From the IMG/VR virus record IMGVR_UViG_3300025874_000805, positions 1-20,379 of that record: a stretch of DNA of 20,379 bases. One strand, 5' to 3'. Source of the DNA: a virus. The translations under genes were made by a program, and so were the position numbers. Numbering within the stretch: position 1 is the first letter of the stretch; each line of letters starts with the position of its first letter. Below are positions 1 to 7,398 of this stretch, one piece after another. The notes beneath the pieces are model-generated. The model was not told the DNA's origin. It saw nothing but the letters and a program-made list of their open reading frames with translations, and made no database searches.

Positions 1-2
1 GC

Positions 3-491
3 GAGAAAGACTTTAAGGCGAAGCATAAAATGACTGTAACTAAGCACCCTGTTGCTGGCGATCATCAATTTGATGGCGACCGTGCTGAAATTACTGAAGA
101 AAAGTACCTGAACCAAAAAGGTACTGGCGAGTCTGATGACGGATACGCTGATGCTGGTCTCTTTGATAAATCAGCGGCAACTAAGCTCGCAAAAAAGCAT
201 AAAGGTAAGGCTGTGAAAGACGCTGGCGGCAAATTCCTAGTACAACTAGGCGAAGAGCTTACTGAAGGCAAAGTTGTTGATCAGTTAAACGATATCGTTA
301 AAAAAAAAGCAGCCAAGAAAGTTAAGTTCGCCAACGGCAAGAGCGAAGAACTTGATATGACAACTGCGTCAGCACTACTAAATATGTTAACAAAGTTGAA
401 GCCAGCTAATAAGGCAAAGGCTGAAAAGATGTTGGAGAAGTCGCCCGAGGGCATGTTTCAACTATTAGACGTTGCGTTTGGAGGTAAGTAA
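3..491 (+). CDS. Lysine-rich putative head/prohead protein, 5' partial
   Basis: The reading frame is open to the left edge of the window, so the gene is probably truncated there. The first in-window ATG is at 30, but nine sense codons precede it. The visible product is about 162 residues, hydrophilic and rich in Lys, Glu and Ala, with no membrane segment. The C-terminal third (ending in LLDVAFGGK) looks helical. It sits directly upstream of a small protein and gp21, the place held by the prohead core genes 67 and 68 in T4. That position is the only basis for suggesting a prohead-core or head role; no sequence match to gp67 or gp68 was recognised. The stop codon overlaps the next start (TAATG), implying coupled translation. 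The coding call is firm and the function is unknown. Confidence 0.75.
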   Translation, partial: EKDFKAKHKMTVTKHPVAGDHQFDGDRAEITEEKYLNQKGTGESDDGYADAGLFDKSAATKLAKKHKGKAVKDAGGKFLVQLGEELTEGKVVDQLNDIVKKKAAKKVKFANGKSEELDMTTASALLNMLTKLKPANKAKAEKMLEKSPEGMFQLLDVAFGGK

Positions 492-742
492 TGAAAGTAT
501 TAGGAAATGCCGTAACGCTATCACCGACTGTTACTAAGTTGGATGATGCTGCAGCTGCGTTTATCACAAATACATCTGATACCGTAACAGCAGTTTCATT
601 AAGAAATGCTGCTGATGACACCACCACCGGCTCAGTGTTTGTTGGTGCAAAGCAAAGCATAATTCTAAAGTTGGGAGCCGGTCAAGGTGTTCGTGCTTCA
701 ACTGACTTTAAAGGCACGCCAATCGCGTGCGCAGGATACTAA
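491..742 (+). CDS. Small beta-rich protein of the head gene cluster
   Basis: This 83-aa protein starts in the TAATG overlap with the preceding gene. It begins MKVLGNAVTL and is rich in Thr, Ser, Val and Ala, with alternating hydrophobic residues suggesting a small beta-sandwich. No signal peptide or membrane segment is visible. Small proteins of this look occur near capsid genes in marine T4-like phages, so a minor virion or capsid-decorating role is possible. That is inference from position and composition; no enzyme motif is present. The next gene, the gp21 protease, starts 12 nt after its stop, so the two are surely cotranscribed. Confidence 0.75.
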   Translation: MKVLGNAVTLSPTVTKLDDAAAAFITNTSDTVTAVSLRNAADDTTTGSVFVGAKQSIILKLGAGQGVRASTDFKGTPIACAGY

Positions 743-753
743 GGGAAAAAACA

Positions 754-1416
754 ATGTCAATGAAACTAATCTGCGAAGTAAATGAAGATATTAATTATCT
801 GACAGAAGCCAAAGACGACAGCGGTAAGAAGTCTTATTTCATCGAAGGCGTATTCCTGCAGGGCGATATCAAGAACCGTAATGGTCGTGTTTATCCGGCA
901 GAAGTTTTAGATAAAGAAATAAACCGATACGTGAAGGAATATGTTGAAAAGAACCGTGCGTACGGCGAGCTTGGGCATCCACAAGGTCCATCTATAAATT
1001 TAGAACGTGTATCTCACATGATAACAGAGTTGAAGCGTGATGGCTCAAACTTTATGGGACGTGCTAAGATTATGACTGAAACTCCATACGGCGCTATTGT
1101 TAAGTCGCTTATGGATGAGGGTGCGCAATTAGGTGTATCTTCACGTGGTATGGGTACAGTCAAACAGAATGGGAAAGGCGTAGCGGAAGTGCAAAATGAC
1201 TTCTACTTGGCAACGGCAGCTGACATTGTAGCAGACCCATCTGCTCCAGATGCATTTGTCCAGGGTATCATGGAAGGTAAAGAGTGGGTTTGGGCGAACG
1301 GAATCATCCGTGAAGCTACCATAGCCGATTATAAGCATGAAATAACTAAAGCGTCTCGTGGCGAGCTTGAAGAAGCTAAATTGCGAGTGTTTGAACACTT
1401 CATGTCTAAGTTGTAA
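754..1416 (+). CDS. 21: Prohead core scaffold and maturation protease gp21
   Basis: T4 gp21-type serine protease. It is built into the prohead core, then degrades the scaffold and trims the capsid proteins before DNA packaging. Of 220 aa (T4 gp21 is close to 212), the visible motifs are GRVYP near residue 44, the His box GELGHP (His75), NLERV at 82-86, the Ser motif GVSSRG (Ser129 or Ser130), and an Asp-rich DIVADPSAPDAF stretch typical of the family. I chose the ATG at 754 because AAGGG at 741-745 lies 8 nt upstream. A GTG at 727 would add nine unlikely residues that overlap the previous gene. Its targets, gp22 and gp23, follow directly downstream. Confidence 0.93.
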   Translation: MSMKLICEVNEDINYLTEAKDDSGKKSYFIEGVFLQGDIKNRNGRVYPAEVLDKEINRYVKEYVEKNRAYGELGHPQGPSINLERVSHMITELKRDGSNFMGRAKIMTETPYGAIVKSLMDEGAQLGVSSRGMGTVKQNGKGVAEVQNDFYLATAADIVADPSAPDAFVQGIMEGKEWVWANGIIREATIADYKHEITKASRGELEEAKLRVFEHFMSKL

Positions 1417-1421
1417 GTTTT

Positions 1422-1429
1422 TATAAATA
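1422..1429 (+). promoter_or_regulatory. T4-type late promoter box before gene 22
   Basis: Exact TATAAATA, the gp55-dependent late promoter -10 element of T4-like phages. It lies between the gene 21 stop and the gene 22 start. Transcription would start about 6 nt downstream and leave room for the Shine-Dalgarno sequence at 1457-1462. gp55 itself is encoded in this window. Confidence 0.85.
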
Positions 1430-1468
1430 CACGTGTTAAACTAATTAATATTGTACAGGAGAACTCCG

Positions 1469-2539
1469 ATGTCTGAACAGGACTTAAAAGAGCTAGATGA
1501 TACTATTGCTGAAGAGCAAGAAATCGTTGAAGCTTCGGCGGAAAAAGAAGTTGATGGTGATGCCGCTGCTGATGAAGTAGCTGCCACCGTTAAGAAATCC
1601 GCACCAAAACAAGCGCAAGCGCCTAAGACCAAGTCTGGCATGATTAATGCTATGCTAGACGCAGTTAAAGGCAAGAAAAAAGATGACCTAGCCGCTTCAT
1701 ATGAGTCAATTATGGCTGCATGTAAGGTTGAGGGCTTTGAAGCTCAAACCGAAGAAGTGTCTGAAACTACTCAATCCATTAAGGAAATTCGTCAGATTAG
1801 CTCTGAAGATATTTCTGTAGCTGAAGACGTAGAAGCTATGTTTGGCGGCCAAGATCTTTCCGAAGATTTTACTGCTAAAGCAACTACTATCTTTGAAGCT
1901 GCTGTAGTTTCAAAGGTAAATGAAATCCTAGAGTCAGTTACCGTTGACTTCGAAAGCGATCTTGAAGCTGAGAAAGTTCAAATTGCTGAAGCTATCTCTG
2001 AGCAAGTAGACTCGTATCTTGAGTATGTTGCTGAAGAGTGGATGAAGGAAAACCAACTGGCTGTTGAGCAAGGTATCCGTTCTGAGATTGTTGAGAACTT
2101 CATGACTGGCCTTCGTGGTCTGTTCACTGAAAACTACATCGATATCCCAGAAGAGAAAGTCGACCTCGTTGATGAGTTAGCTTCTAAGGTTACTGAACTC
2201 GAATCTTCTGTAAATGAAGAGATGGAAAGAAACATCGTACTTCGTAAGGAATTGGTAGAGGCTAAGAAAACAGCTATCCTATCATCTGCTTGTGAAGATA
2301 TTACTGAAAGTCAAGCTGCTAAGTTGGCATCTCTATCTGAAGGCGTCGAGTTTGACGATGTAGATAGCTATACTGCTAAGCTTGATACTCTGAAGGAAAG
2401 CTACTTCCCAAAAGAAGAAGCAATTACTGAAGAAGTAATCGATGACGAACCTCTTGAGCTGACTGAAGAGGTAGCGCCAAATGCTAACCCTAGCATGAAC
2501 GCATACTTGAATGCCATTTCAAAAAGCATTAAAAAGTAA
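1469..2539 (+). CDS. 22: Prohead core scaffolding protein gp22
   Basis: Main internal scaffold around which gp23 assembles; it is later digested by gp21. The 356-aa product is very acidic (Glu/Asp/Ala rich) and predicted to be almost wholly helical, with coiled-coil-like heptads around residues 150-270, including a KVTELESSVNEEME segment. It is longer than T4 gp22 (about 270 aa), mainly through an acidic, low-complexity N-terminal part. The ATG at 1469 is preferred over a TTG at 1451 because AGGAGA at 1457-1462 sits 6 nt before it. It lies between gp21 and gp23, as in T4, behind an exact late box. The assignment rests on position and composition, since scaffold sequences diverge quickly. Confidence 0.88.
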   Translation: MSEQDLKELDDTIAEEQEIVEASAEKEVDGDAAADEVAATVKKSAPKQAQAPKTKSGMINAMLDAVKGKKKDDLAASYESIMAACKVEGFEAQTEEVSETTQSIKEIRQISSEDISVAEDVEAMFGGQDLSEDFTAKATTIFEAAVVSKVNEILESVTVDFESDLEAEKVQIAEAISEQVDSYLEYVAEEWMKENQLAVEQGIRSEIVENFMTGLRGLFTENYIDIPEEKVDLVDELASKVTELESSVNEEMERNIVLRKELVEAKKTAILSSACEDITESQAAKLASLSEGVEFDDVDSYTAKLDTLKESYFPKEEAITEEVIDDEPLELTEEVAPNANPSMNAYLNAISKSIKK

Positions 2540-2544
2540 CATTT

Positions 2545-2552
2545 TATAAATA
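2545..2552 (+). promoter_or_regulatory. T4-type late promoter box before gene 23
   Basis: Exact TATAAATA, 42 nt upstream of the gene 23 ATG. With the box before gene 22 it gives the capsid gene a second late start, as expected for the most heavily made virion protein. Confidence 0.87.
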
Positions 2553-2593
2553 AACTGTAATAATAAAAAGGTCTTATTTAAGGAGAACCTATA

Positions 2594-3958
2594 ATGTATC
2601 AAACTGACGAACTTCAAAAGAAGTGGCAACCTGTATTAGAGCACACCGATCTTCCCTCGATCGCTGACGCTCACAAACGCTCTACAGTCGCCACATTGTT
2701 AGAAAACCAAGAACGTGCTGCAATGGAACAAGCATCTTATAGCGGTGGCGCATTTAGCCCATCACTGTTGGGTGAAGCAGCTCCAACTAACGCCATGGGC
2801 GCTTCAAGCTCTGTTGCTGCTGACGGTGCTGTCGATACTTTCGACCCAGTACTAATCAGCTTAGTGCGCCGCTCTATGCCCAACCTTATCGCTTATGATA
2901 TTGCTGGTGTACAGCCAATGACTGGACCTACTGGTCTGATCTTTGCTATGCGTTCACGCTATAGCGGCCAGACTGGCGCTGAAGCATTATTCCCTGAAGC
3001 TGATACTGGCTTCTCTGGTTCTGCTGCTGGTAACACTGCTAGTCAAACTGTAATTGACGGTTCAGGCGCTCAGACTGGTACTGATCCTTCTGATCGTGCT
3101 TCTGGCTCTGGCTACACAGTTGGTCAAGGTATGTCTACTGCTGACTCTGAGAAATTAGGCGACACTGCTAATAACTCTTTCCAGGAAATGGCATTCTCAA
3201 TCGAGAAAGTAGCTGTAACTGCTGTAAGCCGTGCGCTGAAAGCTGAGTACACTATGGAACTGGCTCAAGACCTGAAAGCTGTACACGGTCTAGACGCTGA
3301 ACAGGAACTGAGCAATATTCTTTCTACAGAAATTCTGTCTGAAATTAACCGCGAAGTTATCCGTACTATCAACTACACCGCTTCTGCTGGTGCTCAGGAC
3401 AATACCACTACTCAGGGTACTTTCGATCTGGACACTGACTCTAACGGTCGCTGGTCTGTTGAGAAGTTCAAAGGTCTTATGTTCCAAATCGAGCGTGATG
3501 CTAACGCAATTGCTAAAGCAACTCGTCGCGGTAAGGGTAACGTAATGATCACTTCTTCTGACGTTGCTTCTGCTCTTCAGATGGCTGGTGTTCTTGATTA
3601 CACTCCTGCTCTTAGTAATAACCTACAAGTAGATGATACTGGTAACACTTTTGCTGGTGTATTGAACGGTCGTATCAAAGTATACATCGATCCTTACTTC
3701 TCAGATGCTACCAACAACTACTACACAATTGGCTACAAAGGAACTAGCGCGTTTGACGCTGGCTTGTTCTACTGCCCATATGTACCTCTCCAAATGGTAC
3801 GTGCGGTTGGTGAGAATACCTTCCAGCCTAAGATCGGCTTTAAGACTCGTTATGGTATGGTTGCTAACCCATTCGCTACCTCTGGTGCTGATGGCGCAGT
3901 TAACTTTGCTAATAAGAACTCTTACTACCGTCTGGTTAAAGTTGCTAACCTTATGTAA
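2594..3958 (+). CDS. 23: Major capsid protein gp23
   Basis: T4-like major head protein with an HK97-type fold. Of 454 aa (T4 521; marine relatives are commonly shorter), diagnostic stretches include LVRRSMPNLIAYDIAGVQPM, GPTGLIFAMRSRY, and the C-terminal VPLQMVRAVGENTFQPKIGF followed by KTRYGMVANPF. A gp21-type processing site (Leu/Ile-x-Glu) can be proposed at LLGE|A, after Glu61, which would remove the N-terminal delta peptide. The ATG at 2594 has a strong AAGGAGA at 2580-2586. It has its own late promoter and a strong terminator 33 nt after the stop. Codon choice is uniform, as expected for a highly expressed gene. Confidence 0.97.
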   Translation: MYQTDELQKKWQPVLEHTDLPSIADAHKRSTVATLLENQERAAMEQASYSGGAFSPSLLGEAAPTNAMGASSSVAADGAVDTFDPVLISLVRRSMPNLIAYDIAGVQPMTGPTGLIFAMRSRYSGQTGAEALFPEADTGFSGSAAGNTASQTVIDGSGAQTGTDPSDRASGSGYTVGQGMSTADSEKLGDTANNSFQEMAFSIEKVAVTAVSRALKAEYTMELAQDLKAVHGLDAEQELSNILSTEILSEINREVIRTINYTASAGAQDNTTTQGTFDLDTDSNGRWSVEKFKGLMFQIERDANAIAKATRRGKGNVMITSSDVASALQMAGVLDYTPALSNNLQVDDTGNTFAGVLNGRIKVYIDPYFSDATNNYYTIGYKGTSAFDAGLFYCPYVPLQMVRAVGENTFQPKIGFKTRYGMVANPFATSGADGAVNFANKNSYYRLVKVANLM

Positions 3959-3971
3959 GATAAAAACTAGA

Positions 3972-3985
3972 TCTGTTTTAACAGA
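3972..3985 (+). repeat. Short palindrome after gene 23
   Basis: TCTGTTTTAACAGA is a perfect palindrome that could form a 5-bp stem with a TTTA loop. It sits 6 nt before the gene 23 terminator hairpin. It may stabilise the transcript end or be incidental. Confidence 0.35.
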
Positions 3986-3991
3986 CGTTTT

Positions 3992-4020
3992 AAGGGGTGG
4001 CTTCGGCTGCCCCTTTTTTT
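3992..4020 (+). terminator. Rho-independent terminator of the capsid operon
   Basis: A 10-bp stem (3992-4001 with 4006-4015, including two G-T wobbles) is closed by a TTCG tetraloop and runs directly into seven Ts. This is a textbook intrinsic terminator placed just after gene 23. It separates the capsid transcript from the lipoprotein unit, which has its own late box only 6 nt further on. Confidence 0.93.
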
Positions 4021-4025
4021 ATGCG

Positions 4026-4033
4026 TATAAATA
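4026..4033 (+). promoter_or_regulatory. T4-type late promoter box before the lipoprotein gene
   Basis: Exact TATAAATA immediately after the gene 23 terminator. It restarts late transcription into the lipoprotein and tail-tube-like genes. The resulting 5' leader would be about 100 nt long before the ATG at 4143. Confidence 0.82.
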
Positions 4034-4142
4034 AGTATGAAAATGGAGTTGGCTAACCGTATCAAGTGGTACGCGCAGCATAGGTGGATGAAGCGTCCTA
4101 GAAGGAACCCACAGTCGGAATTACACAATAGAGGATAATACT

Positions 4143-4337
4143 ATGCGCATTGTATTTGCAGCATTAATCCTCACCAGTTTGATTGGATGTTCATCAATTG
4201 ACGGCGTTTACGCTGGCACCAAAACTATTGTTGGCGGTGTTGTTAAAGATGTAACTGACATTACTACTGGCACCCTCGACACAGTATCTGGTGTTGTTAA
4301 GGATGTCAGTGAAAAGACTACTGGTGGGAACGAATAA
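4143..4337 (+). CDS. Small phage lipoprotein with internal repeats
   Basis: This 64-aa protein has a classic lipoprotein signal: a short positive start (MR), a hydrophobic stretch to residue 15, and a lipobox LIGC with the lipidated Cys at 16. The mature part is about 49 residues and contains two near copies of GVVKDVxxxTTG. No charged residue directly follows the Cys (CSSID), which in E. coli rules would favour outer-membrane sorting. GAGGA at 4131-4135 serves the ATG. It is expressed late from its own promoter right behind the capsid gene. Possible roles are superinfection exclusion, envelope alteration or help with lysis; none can be chosen from sequence. The signal-peptide call is firm. 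Confidence 0.82.
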   Translation: MRIVFAALILTSLIGCSSIDGVYAGTKTIVGGVVKDVTDITTGTLDTVSGVVKDVSEKTTGGNE

Positions 4338-4340
4338 ATA
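4333..4340 (+). promoter_or_regulatory. Possible degenerate late box
   Basis: AATAAATA differs from the T4 late box by one base. It overlaps the lipoprotein stop codon and precedes the tail-tube-like gene by about 46 nt. It could provide extra late transcription of that gene, but a one-base mismatch in AT-rich DNA is weak evidence. Confidence 0.3.
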
Positions 4341-4386
4341 GGTATAGGATTTGATCGGCAAGGATGCCTTTAAACAGGATTAGTAT

Positions 4387-4911
4387 ATGGCTACACAAAG
4401 TACACAACCAGACAATAAGAGTTTCCTATCACCAATAGGATTCAAGTTCGCATGCAATAGATTGCCGCATGTAAACTATTTCTGTACTTCTGCTACCATA
4501 CCCGACATCAGTTTGGGCGAGACCTCTGCTGTTGATAATCCATTCATCCAGATCCCCGTTCCTGGAGATAAGTTGACGTTCGGTCAGCTTGACCTGACAT
4601 TCCGTGTCGATGAAGACATGAAGAATTTTCAAGAGATATATGACTGGTTAATCTCATTGGGCTATCCTGACAACTTTGGCCAGCGTAGGAATATCGGAAG
4701 AACCCAAACGTCAGTTGGTGACGTATACTCTGACGGTTCTTTGATGATTATGACCGGCAACATGACCCCCAACATTGAGGTTGCGTTTACTGACATGTAC
4801 CCTGCCACCCTCACATCCCTAGAGTTTGATATCGAACAGACTGATATTGAATATCTCAAAGCAACCGTTTCATTCAAATATAGGAAATACAGTATCACGA
4901 AACTTGCTTAA
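4387..4911 (+). CDS. gp19-family tail-tube-like structural protein
   Basis: A 174-aa structural protein of the tail-tube fold superfamily (T4 gp19, with gp54 and gp48 as relatives). Features include the N-terminal SPIGFKFACNRLPHVNYFC, then IPDISLGET and a PVPGDKLTFGQLDLTFRVDE segment followed by IYDWLISLGYP. These are hallmarks I associate with this family in marine T4-like phages. It most likely forms part of the tail tube, the baseplate-proximal tube initiator or a tube cap. The true gp19 next to gp18 would normally lie elsewhere, so a gp54-like or accessory tube role is quite possible. No signal peptide is visible. It is expressed late, downstream of the lipoprotein gene. Confidence 0.7.
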   Translation: MATQSTQPDNKSFLSPIGFKFACNRLPHVNYFCTSATIPDISLGETSAVDNPFIQIPVPGDKLTFGQLDLTFRVDEDMKNFQEIYDWLISLGYPDNFGQRRNIGRTQTSVGDVYSDGSLMIMTGNMTPNIEVAFTDMYPATLTSLEFDIEQTDIEYLKATVSFKYRKYSITKLA

Positions 4912-4929
4912 TTTTATTATTGTTATTAT

Positions 4930-4935
4930 GGAGAG
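4930..4935 (+). promoter_or_regulatory. Ribosome binding site deciding the TTG start of uvsY
   Basis: GGAGAG lies 6 nt before TTG 4942. The only nearby ATG (4928) is in another frame, so this site fixes TTG as the start codon. Confidence 0.8.
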
Positions 4936-4941
4936 TTAGAT

Positions 4942-5373
4942 TTGAATATTGAAAGTATAGTTAAAGAGTGGGATAAAGACTGTAAGATTGATGAAACAGA
5001 ACTTGGGCGCGAAAGTACCAAGATTCCTGTAGTTCATAACAAATACATTAAGATATTTATGGGCGAGCGTATCGCCATGTACAAACTCAGAGCAGAATCC
5101 AAGCGAGTTCGTAAGACTTTGATCGAATACTATATGGGCGAGCTTGATGATGATGAGCTGAGCGATCTTGGCCGTGACCAATTCTTTAAGAGGTTATTGA
5201 AGAATGAGGTGGACGCCTATATAGAATCAGATGAATTAATGATTGAAACTAATTTGAAGCTGGGGTTACAAGAAGAGAAGATCTCTTACCTCGAAGCGAT
5301 TATCAGAAATATCAATAATCGAGGATTTCAAATTAAGAGTGCAATTGATTGGGCTAAATTTACTACAGGTTAA
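4942..5373 (+). CDS. uvsY: UvsY recombination mediator
   Basis: Mediator that loads the UvsX recombinase onto ssDNA covered by gp32 during recombination-dependent replication. The 143-aa length is close to T4 UvsY (about 137). The order of features fits: an N-terminal helical region with KYIKIFMGERIAMYKLRAE, a central RVRKTLIEYYMGELDDDE resembling the T4 KARLDYYSG segment, and a C-terminal NINNRGFQIKSAIDW matching the T4 SRGFAIKHIQDM region. The start is TTG with GGAGAG 6 nt upstream. It overlaps the uvsW start (TAATG). In T4, uvsW comes before uvsY; here the order is reversed. Confidence 0.88.
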   Translation: MNIESIVKEWDKDCKIDETELGRESTKIPVVHNKYIKIFMGERIAMYKLRAESKRVRKTLIEYYMGELDDDELSDLGRDQFFKRLLKNEVDAYIESDELMIETNLKLGLQEEKISYLEAIIRNINNRGFQIKSAIDWAKFTTG

Positions 5374-6848
5374 TGATGGAAGAAATTCACCTATACAAGA
5401 AGAATGAAGTTTATCTCAAGGTAGAATGCGACCGTGGGATGGCTATGGAACTATCTGGCTATTTTGAGTTTGAGGTTCCTGGCGCTTCGTTCATACCTTC
5501 AGTCCGAGCTAAGATGTGGGACGGGAAGATTCGTTTGTTTAATGTCAATACAATGCAGATATATGTTGGGTTGATACAACGGATAAAGAAGTTTGCTGAA
5601 GATCGAGACTATAAGGTAGTTGTTCATGATGGCCTTGAAGATACAATAGATATTCCGCTGAATGGGCTTGAGAAGTTTCTTACCGCTGGTGAGTTCAAAC
5701 CTCGGGACTATCAGCTAAGAGCAGTTGCTCACGCAGTTCGCAATCACAGAGCGTTAATCCTGTCACCTACTGCTTCTGGTAAGTCATTCATTATCTACTG
5801 CTTATTGAAGTATTATCTAAGGAAGGAATGTAAGAAGGCGCTGGTAATCGTACCAACTACTTCATTAGTGAGCCAATTGAACTCAGACTTCAAAGACTAT
5901 TCATCATCACTACAGTTCTATTATACCTACTTAGTGACTGCAGGTCAAGAGAAATCGAACGATAAAGCGAAAATAATTATCAGTACTTGGCAATCCATCT
6001 ACAAACAGCCAAAGTCATACTTCGATCAGTTCGATATCATCATAGGTGACGAAGCTCACCTTTTCAAAGCCAACTCACTTACCAAGATCATGGAGAAGAT
6101 GACTGATTGTAAGTATCGGTTTGGGTTTACAGGAACACTCGATGAGTCAGTGACAAACAAACTTGTATTAGAGGGTTTATTTGGTCCAGTTATGCGGGTT
6201 ATTACCACTAAAGAGCTGATAGAGAACAAGACGCTCGCTGAGTTTAGGATTAAGTGCCTTGTCCTAAAGTATGGTGATTCCACCAAGAAGCAAGTAGCAA
6301 GATCAACATACCAACAAGAAATGGACTTTCTAGTCTCTCACGAAAAGCGGAACGCTTTTATAAAGAACTTGACTTTAACAAGAAAAGGGAATACACTAGT
6401 ATTATTCCAGTATGTTAAGAAACACGGTGAGCCTCTGTATGAACAGATAAGCAAGGAGGCAGCTGACGGAAGAAGGGTATTCTTTGTGTATGGTGGAGTT
6501 GACGCTGTCACAAGGGAAGAAGTTAGGGCAATAACGGAGAAAGAAAATGACGCAATTATTATCGCATCTTATGGTACCTTTTCAACAGGGATTAATATTA
6601 GAAACTTACATAATGTCATCTTTGCCAGTCCTAGCAAGTCTAGGATCCGCAATCTCCAATCTATAGGTCGTGGGTTAAGGAAAGGTGACAACAAGAAGAG
6701 CGCAACTCTATATGATATTTCAGATGACCTTTGTCATAAATCATGGAAAAATCATACGTTGAAGCATTTTGCTGTTAGAGTCAAGATGTATAACGAAGAA
6801 GAATTTGAGTATAAAATATATAATATAGGAATTGAGAATGAAGATTAA
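5373..6848 (+). CDS. uvsW: UvsW SF2 helicase
   Basis: RNA-DNA and DNA helicase that removes R-loops, regresses forks and drives the switch to recombination-dependent replication. The 491 aa compare with about 500 in T4. An N-terminal domain (about 1-100) precedes the helicase core: Q-region FKPRDYQLRAV (108-118), Walker A SPTASGKS (131-138), PTTSLVSQ (161-168), DEAH (226-229), FTGT (252-255), and motif VI QSIGRGLRKGD (429-439). Two ATGs (5373 and 5376) are possible; the first overlaps the uvsY stop. Its 3' end overlaps a 46-aa gene. Placement beside uvsY fits joint action in recombination. Confidence 0.93.
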   Translation: MMEEIHLYKKNEVYLKVECDRGMAMELSGYFEFEVPGASFIPSVRAKMWDGKIRLFNVNTMQIYVGLIQRIKKFAEDRDYKVVVHDGLEDTIDIPLNGLEKFLTAGEFKPRDYQLRAVAHAVRNHRALILSPTASGKSFIIYCLLKYYLRKECKKALVIVPTTSLVSQLNSDFKDYSSSLQFYYTYLVTAGQEKSNDKAKIIISTWQSIYKQPKSYFDQFDIIIGDEAHLFKANSLTKIMEKMTDCKYRFGFTGTLDESVTNKLVLEGLFGPVMRVITTKELIENKTLAEFRIKCLVLKYGDSTKKQVARSTYQQEMDFLVSHEKRNAFIKNLTLTRKGNTLVLFQYVKKHGEPLYEQISKEAADGRRVFFVYGGVDAVTREEVRAITEKENDAIIIASYGTFSTGINIRNLHNVIFASPSKSRIRNLQSIGRGLRKGDNKKSATLYDISDDLCHKSWKNHTLKHFAVRVKMYNEEEFEYKIYNIGIENED

Positions 6849-6978
6849 TGTTCAGCTAGAATTAGATACTGAGAACGAGCGTGATATGCTTGCTGTTGAG
6901 GAATTCGTAGAAATCATTGAGCAGATCCGTGAACATACTGAGCACGAGCGAGAGAGGGTGAGCACATATGAAAGTTAG
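6838..6978 (+). CDS. Small acidic helical protein, 46 aa
   Basis: A 46-codon frame starts at an ATG inside the last codons of uvsW (11-nt overlap) and ends 11 nt into the next gene. The product begins MKINVQLELDTENERDMLAV and is strongly charged, with many Glu and Arg residues (REHTEHERERV). It is predicted to form a short beta strand and then a long amphipathic helix. The start and stop overlaps match the packing style of the whole operon, which favours a real gene over chance. No family was recognised. T4 also carries tiny genes near uvsY (uvsY.-1, uvsY.-2), but no homology can be claimed. Confidence 0.6.
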   Translation: MKINVQLELDTENERDMLAVEEFVEIIEQIREHTEHERERVSTYES

Positions 6979-7387
6979 TATGATCAAGTTAGTCAGCGGC
7001 GAGACTCTTCTGGCTGAATTCATCGATGATGGTAATTGGGAGTTGTCAATTAATAACCCAGTTGAAGTTATCATCAAGATGGGAAACGCTTCTCCTATCC
7101 TTATGTCGCATATATGGATGCCTTTGTCTGAGTGGGATAACTATTTTAGTATTCGCCATGAGCATATTATTTTAGAGAAAAAGGTTGACGAAGACATGAT
7201 TTCGTACTATAATAACTGTATAGATACCATACATGAAAACATGACTTCTGGTGAAACTTTCTTAGTTGGCGCTAAAAAGAAGCGCGAAGCTGAAGAGTTG
7301 ACCCAAAGTGATATTGATAAGGTGTTATCTAAAATTGAGAAGCAAGTCGGTGGGGTTATTCCGAGCGCAAATACGGTATTACATTAA
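6968..7387 (+). CDS. Sm-like-fold hypothetical protein
   Basis: A 139-aa protein whose start MKVSMIKLVSGETLLAEF resembles the short 'RLVTGEEL(I)GEV' opening of Sm/LSm-like small proteins common in marine T4-like phages. Hydrophobic strands follow (NPVEVIIKM, ASPILMSHIWMPLSEW, HEHIILEKKVDEDMISYY), fitting a five-strand Sm barrel of about 70 residues. A helical, charged C-terminal part (KKKREAEELTQSDIDKVLSK) comes next. Its role in phages is unknown; RNA or DNA binding or an assembly function could be imagined. It lies between uvsW and gp55 in the same operon, 11 nt before gp55. The fold guess is moderate and the gene call is firm. Confidence 0.7.
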   Translation: MKVSMIKLVSGETLLAEFIDDGNWELSINNPVEVIIKMGNASPILMSHIWMPLSEWDNYFSIRHEHIILEKKVDEDMISYYNNCIDTIHENMTSGETFLVGAKKKREAEELTQSDIDKVLSKIEKQVGGVIPSANTVLH

Positions 7388-7398
7388 GGAATTATGAT

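Noticed and set aside
727-753. GTG 727 as the start of gp21, adding nine residues
   Set aside because: It overlaps the preceding gene and has no ribosome site; ATG 754 has AAGGG at proper distance and matches the expected family length.
1451-1468. TTG 1451 as the start of gp22
   Set aside because: The strong AGGAGA at 1457-1462 lies downstream of it and clearly serves ATG 1469.
3705-4034. Long frame overlapping the end of gene 23 in another register
   Set aside because: It is a low-complexity Leu/Thr shadow of the capsid gene and runs through the terminator hairpin.
4037-4138. A 33-codon basic frame between the late box and the lipoprotein gene
   Set aside because: No ribosome site precedes it, and a transcript from the late box would begin at about 4039, after its ATG.
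4904-4929. Possible sigma70 promoter (TTGCTT and TATTAT) before uvsY
   Set aside because: The spacer is only 14 nt and both hexamers are weak.
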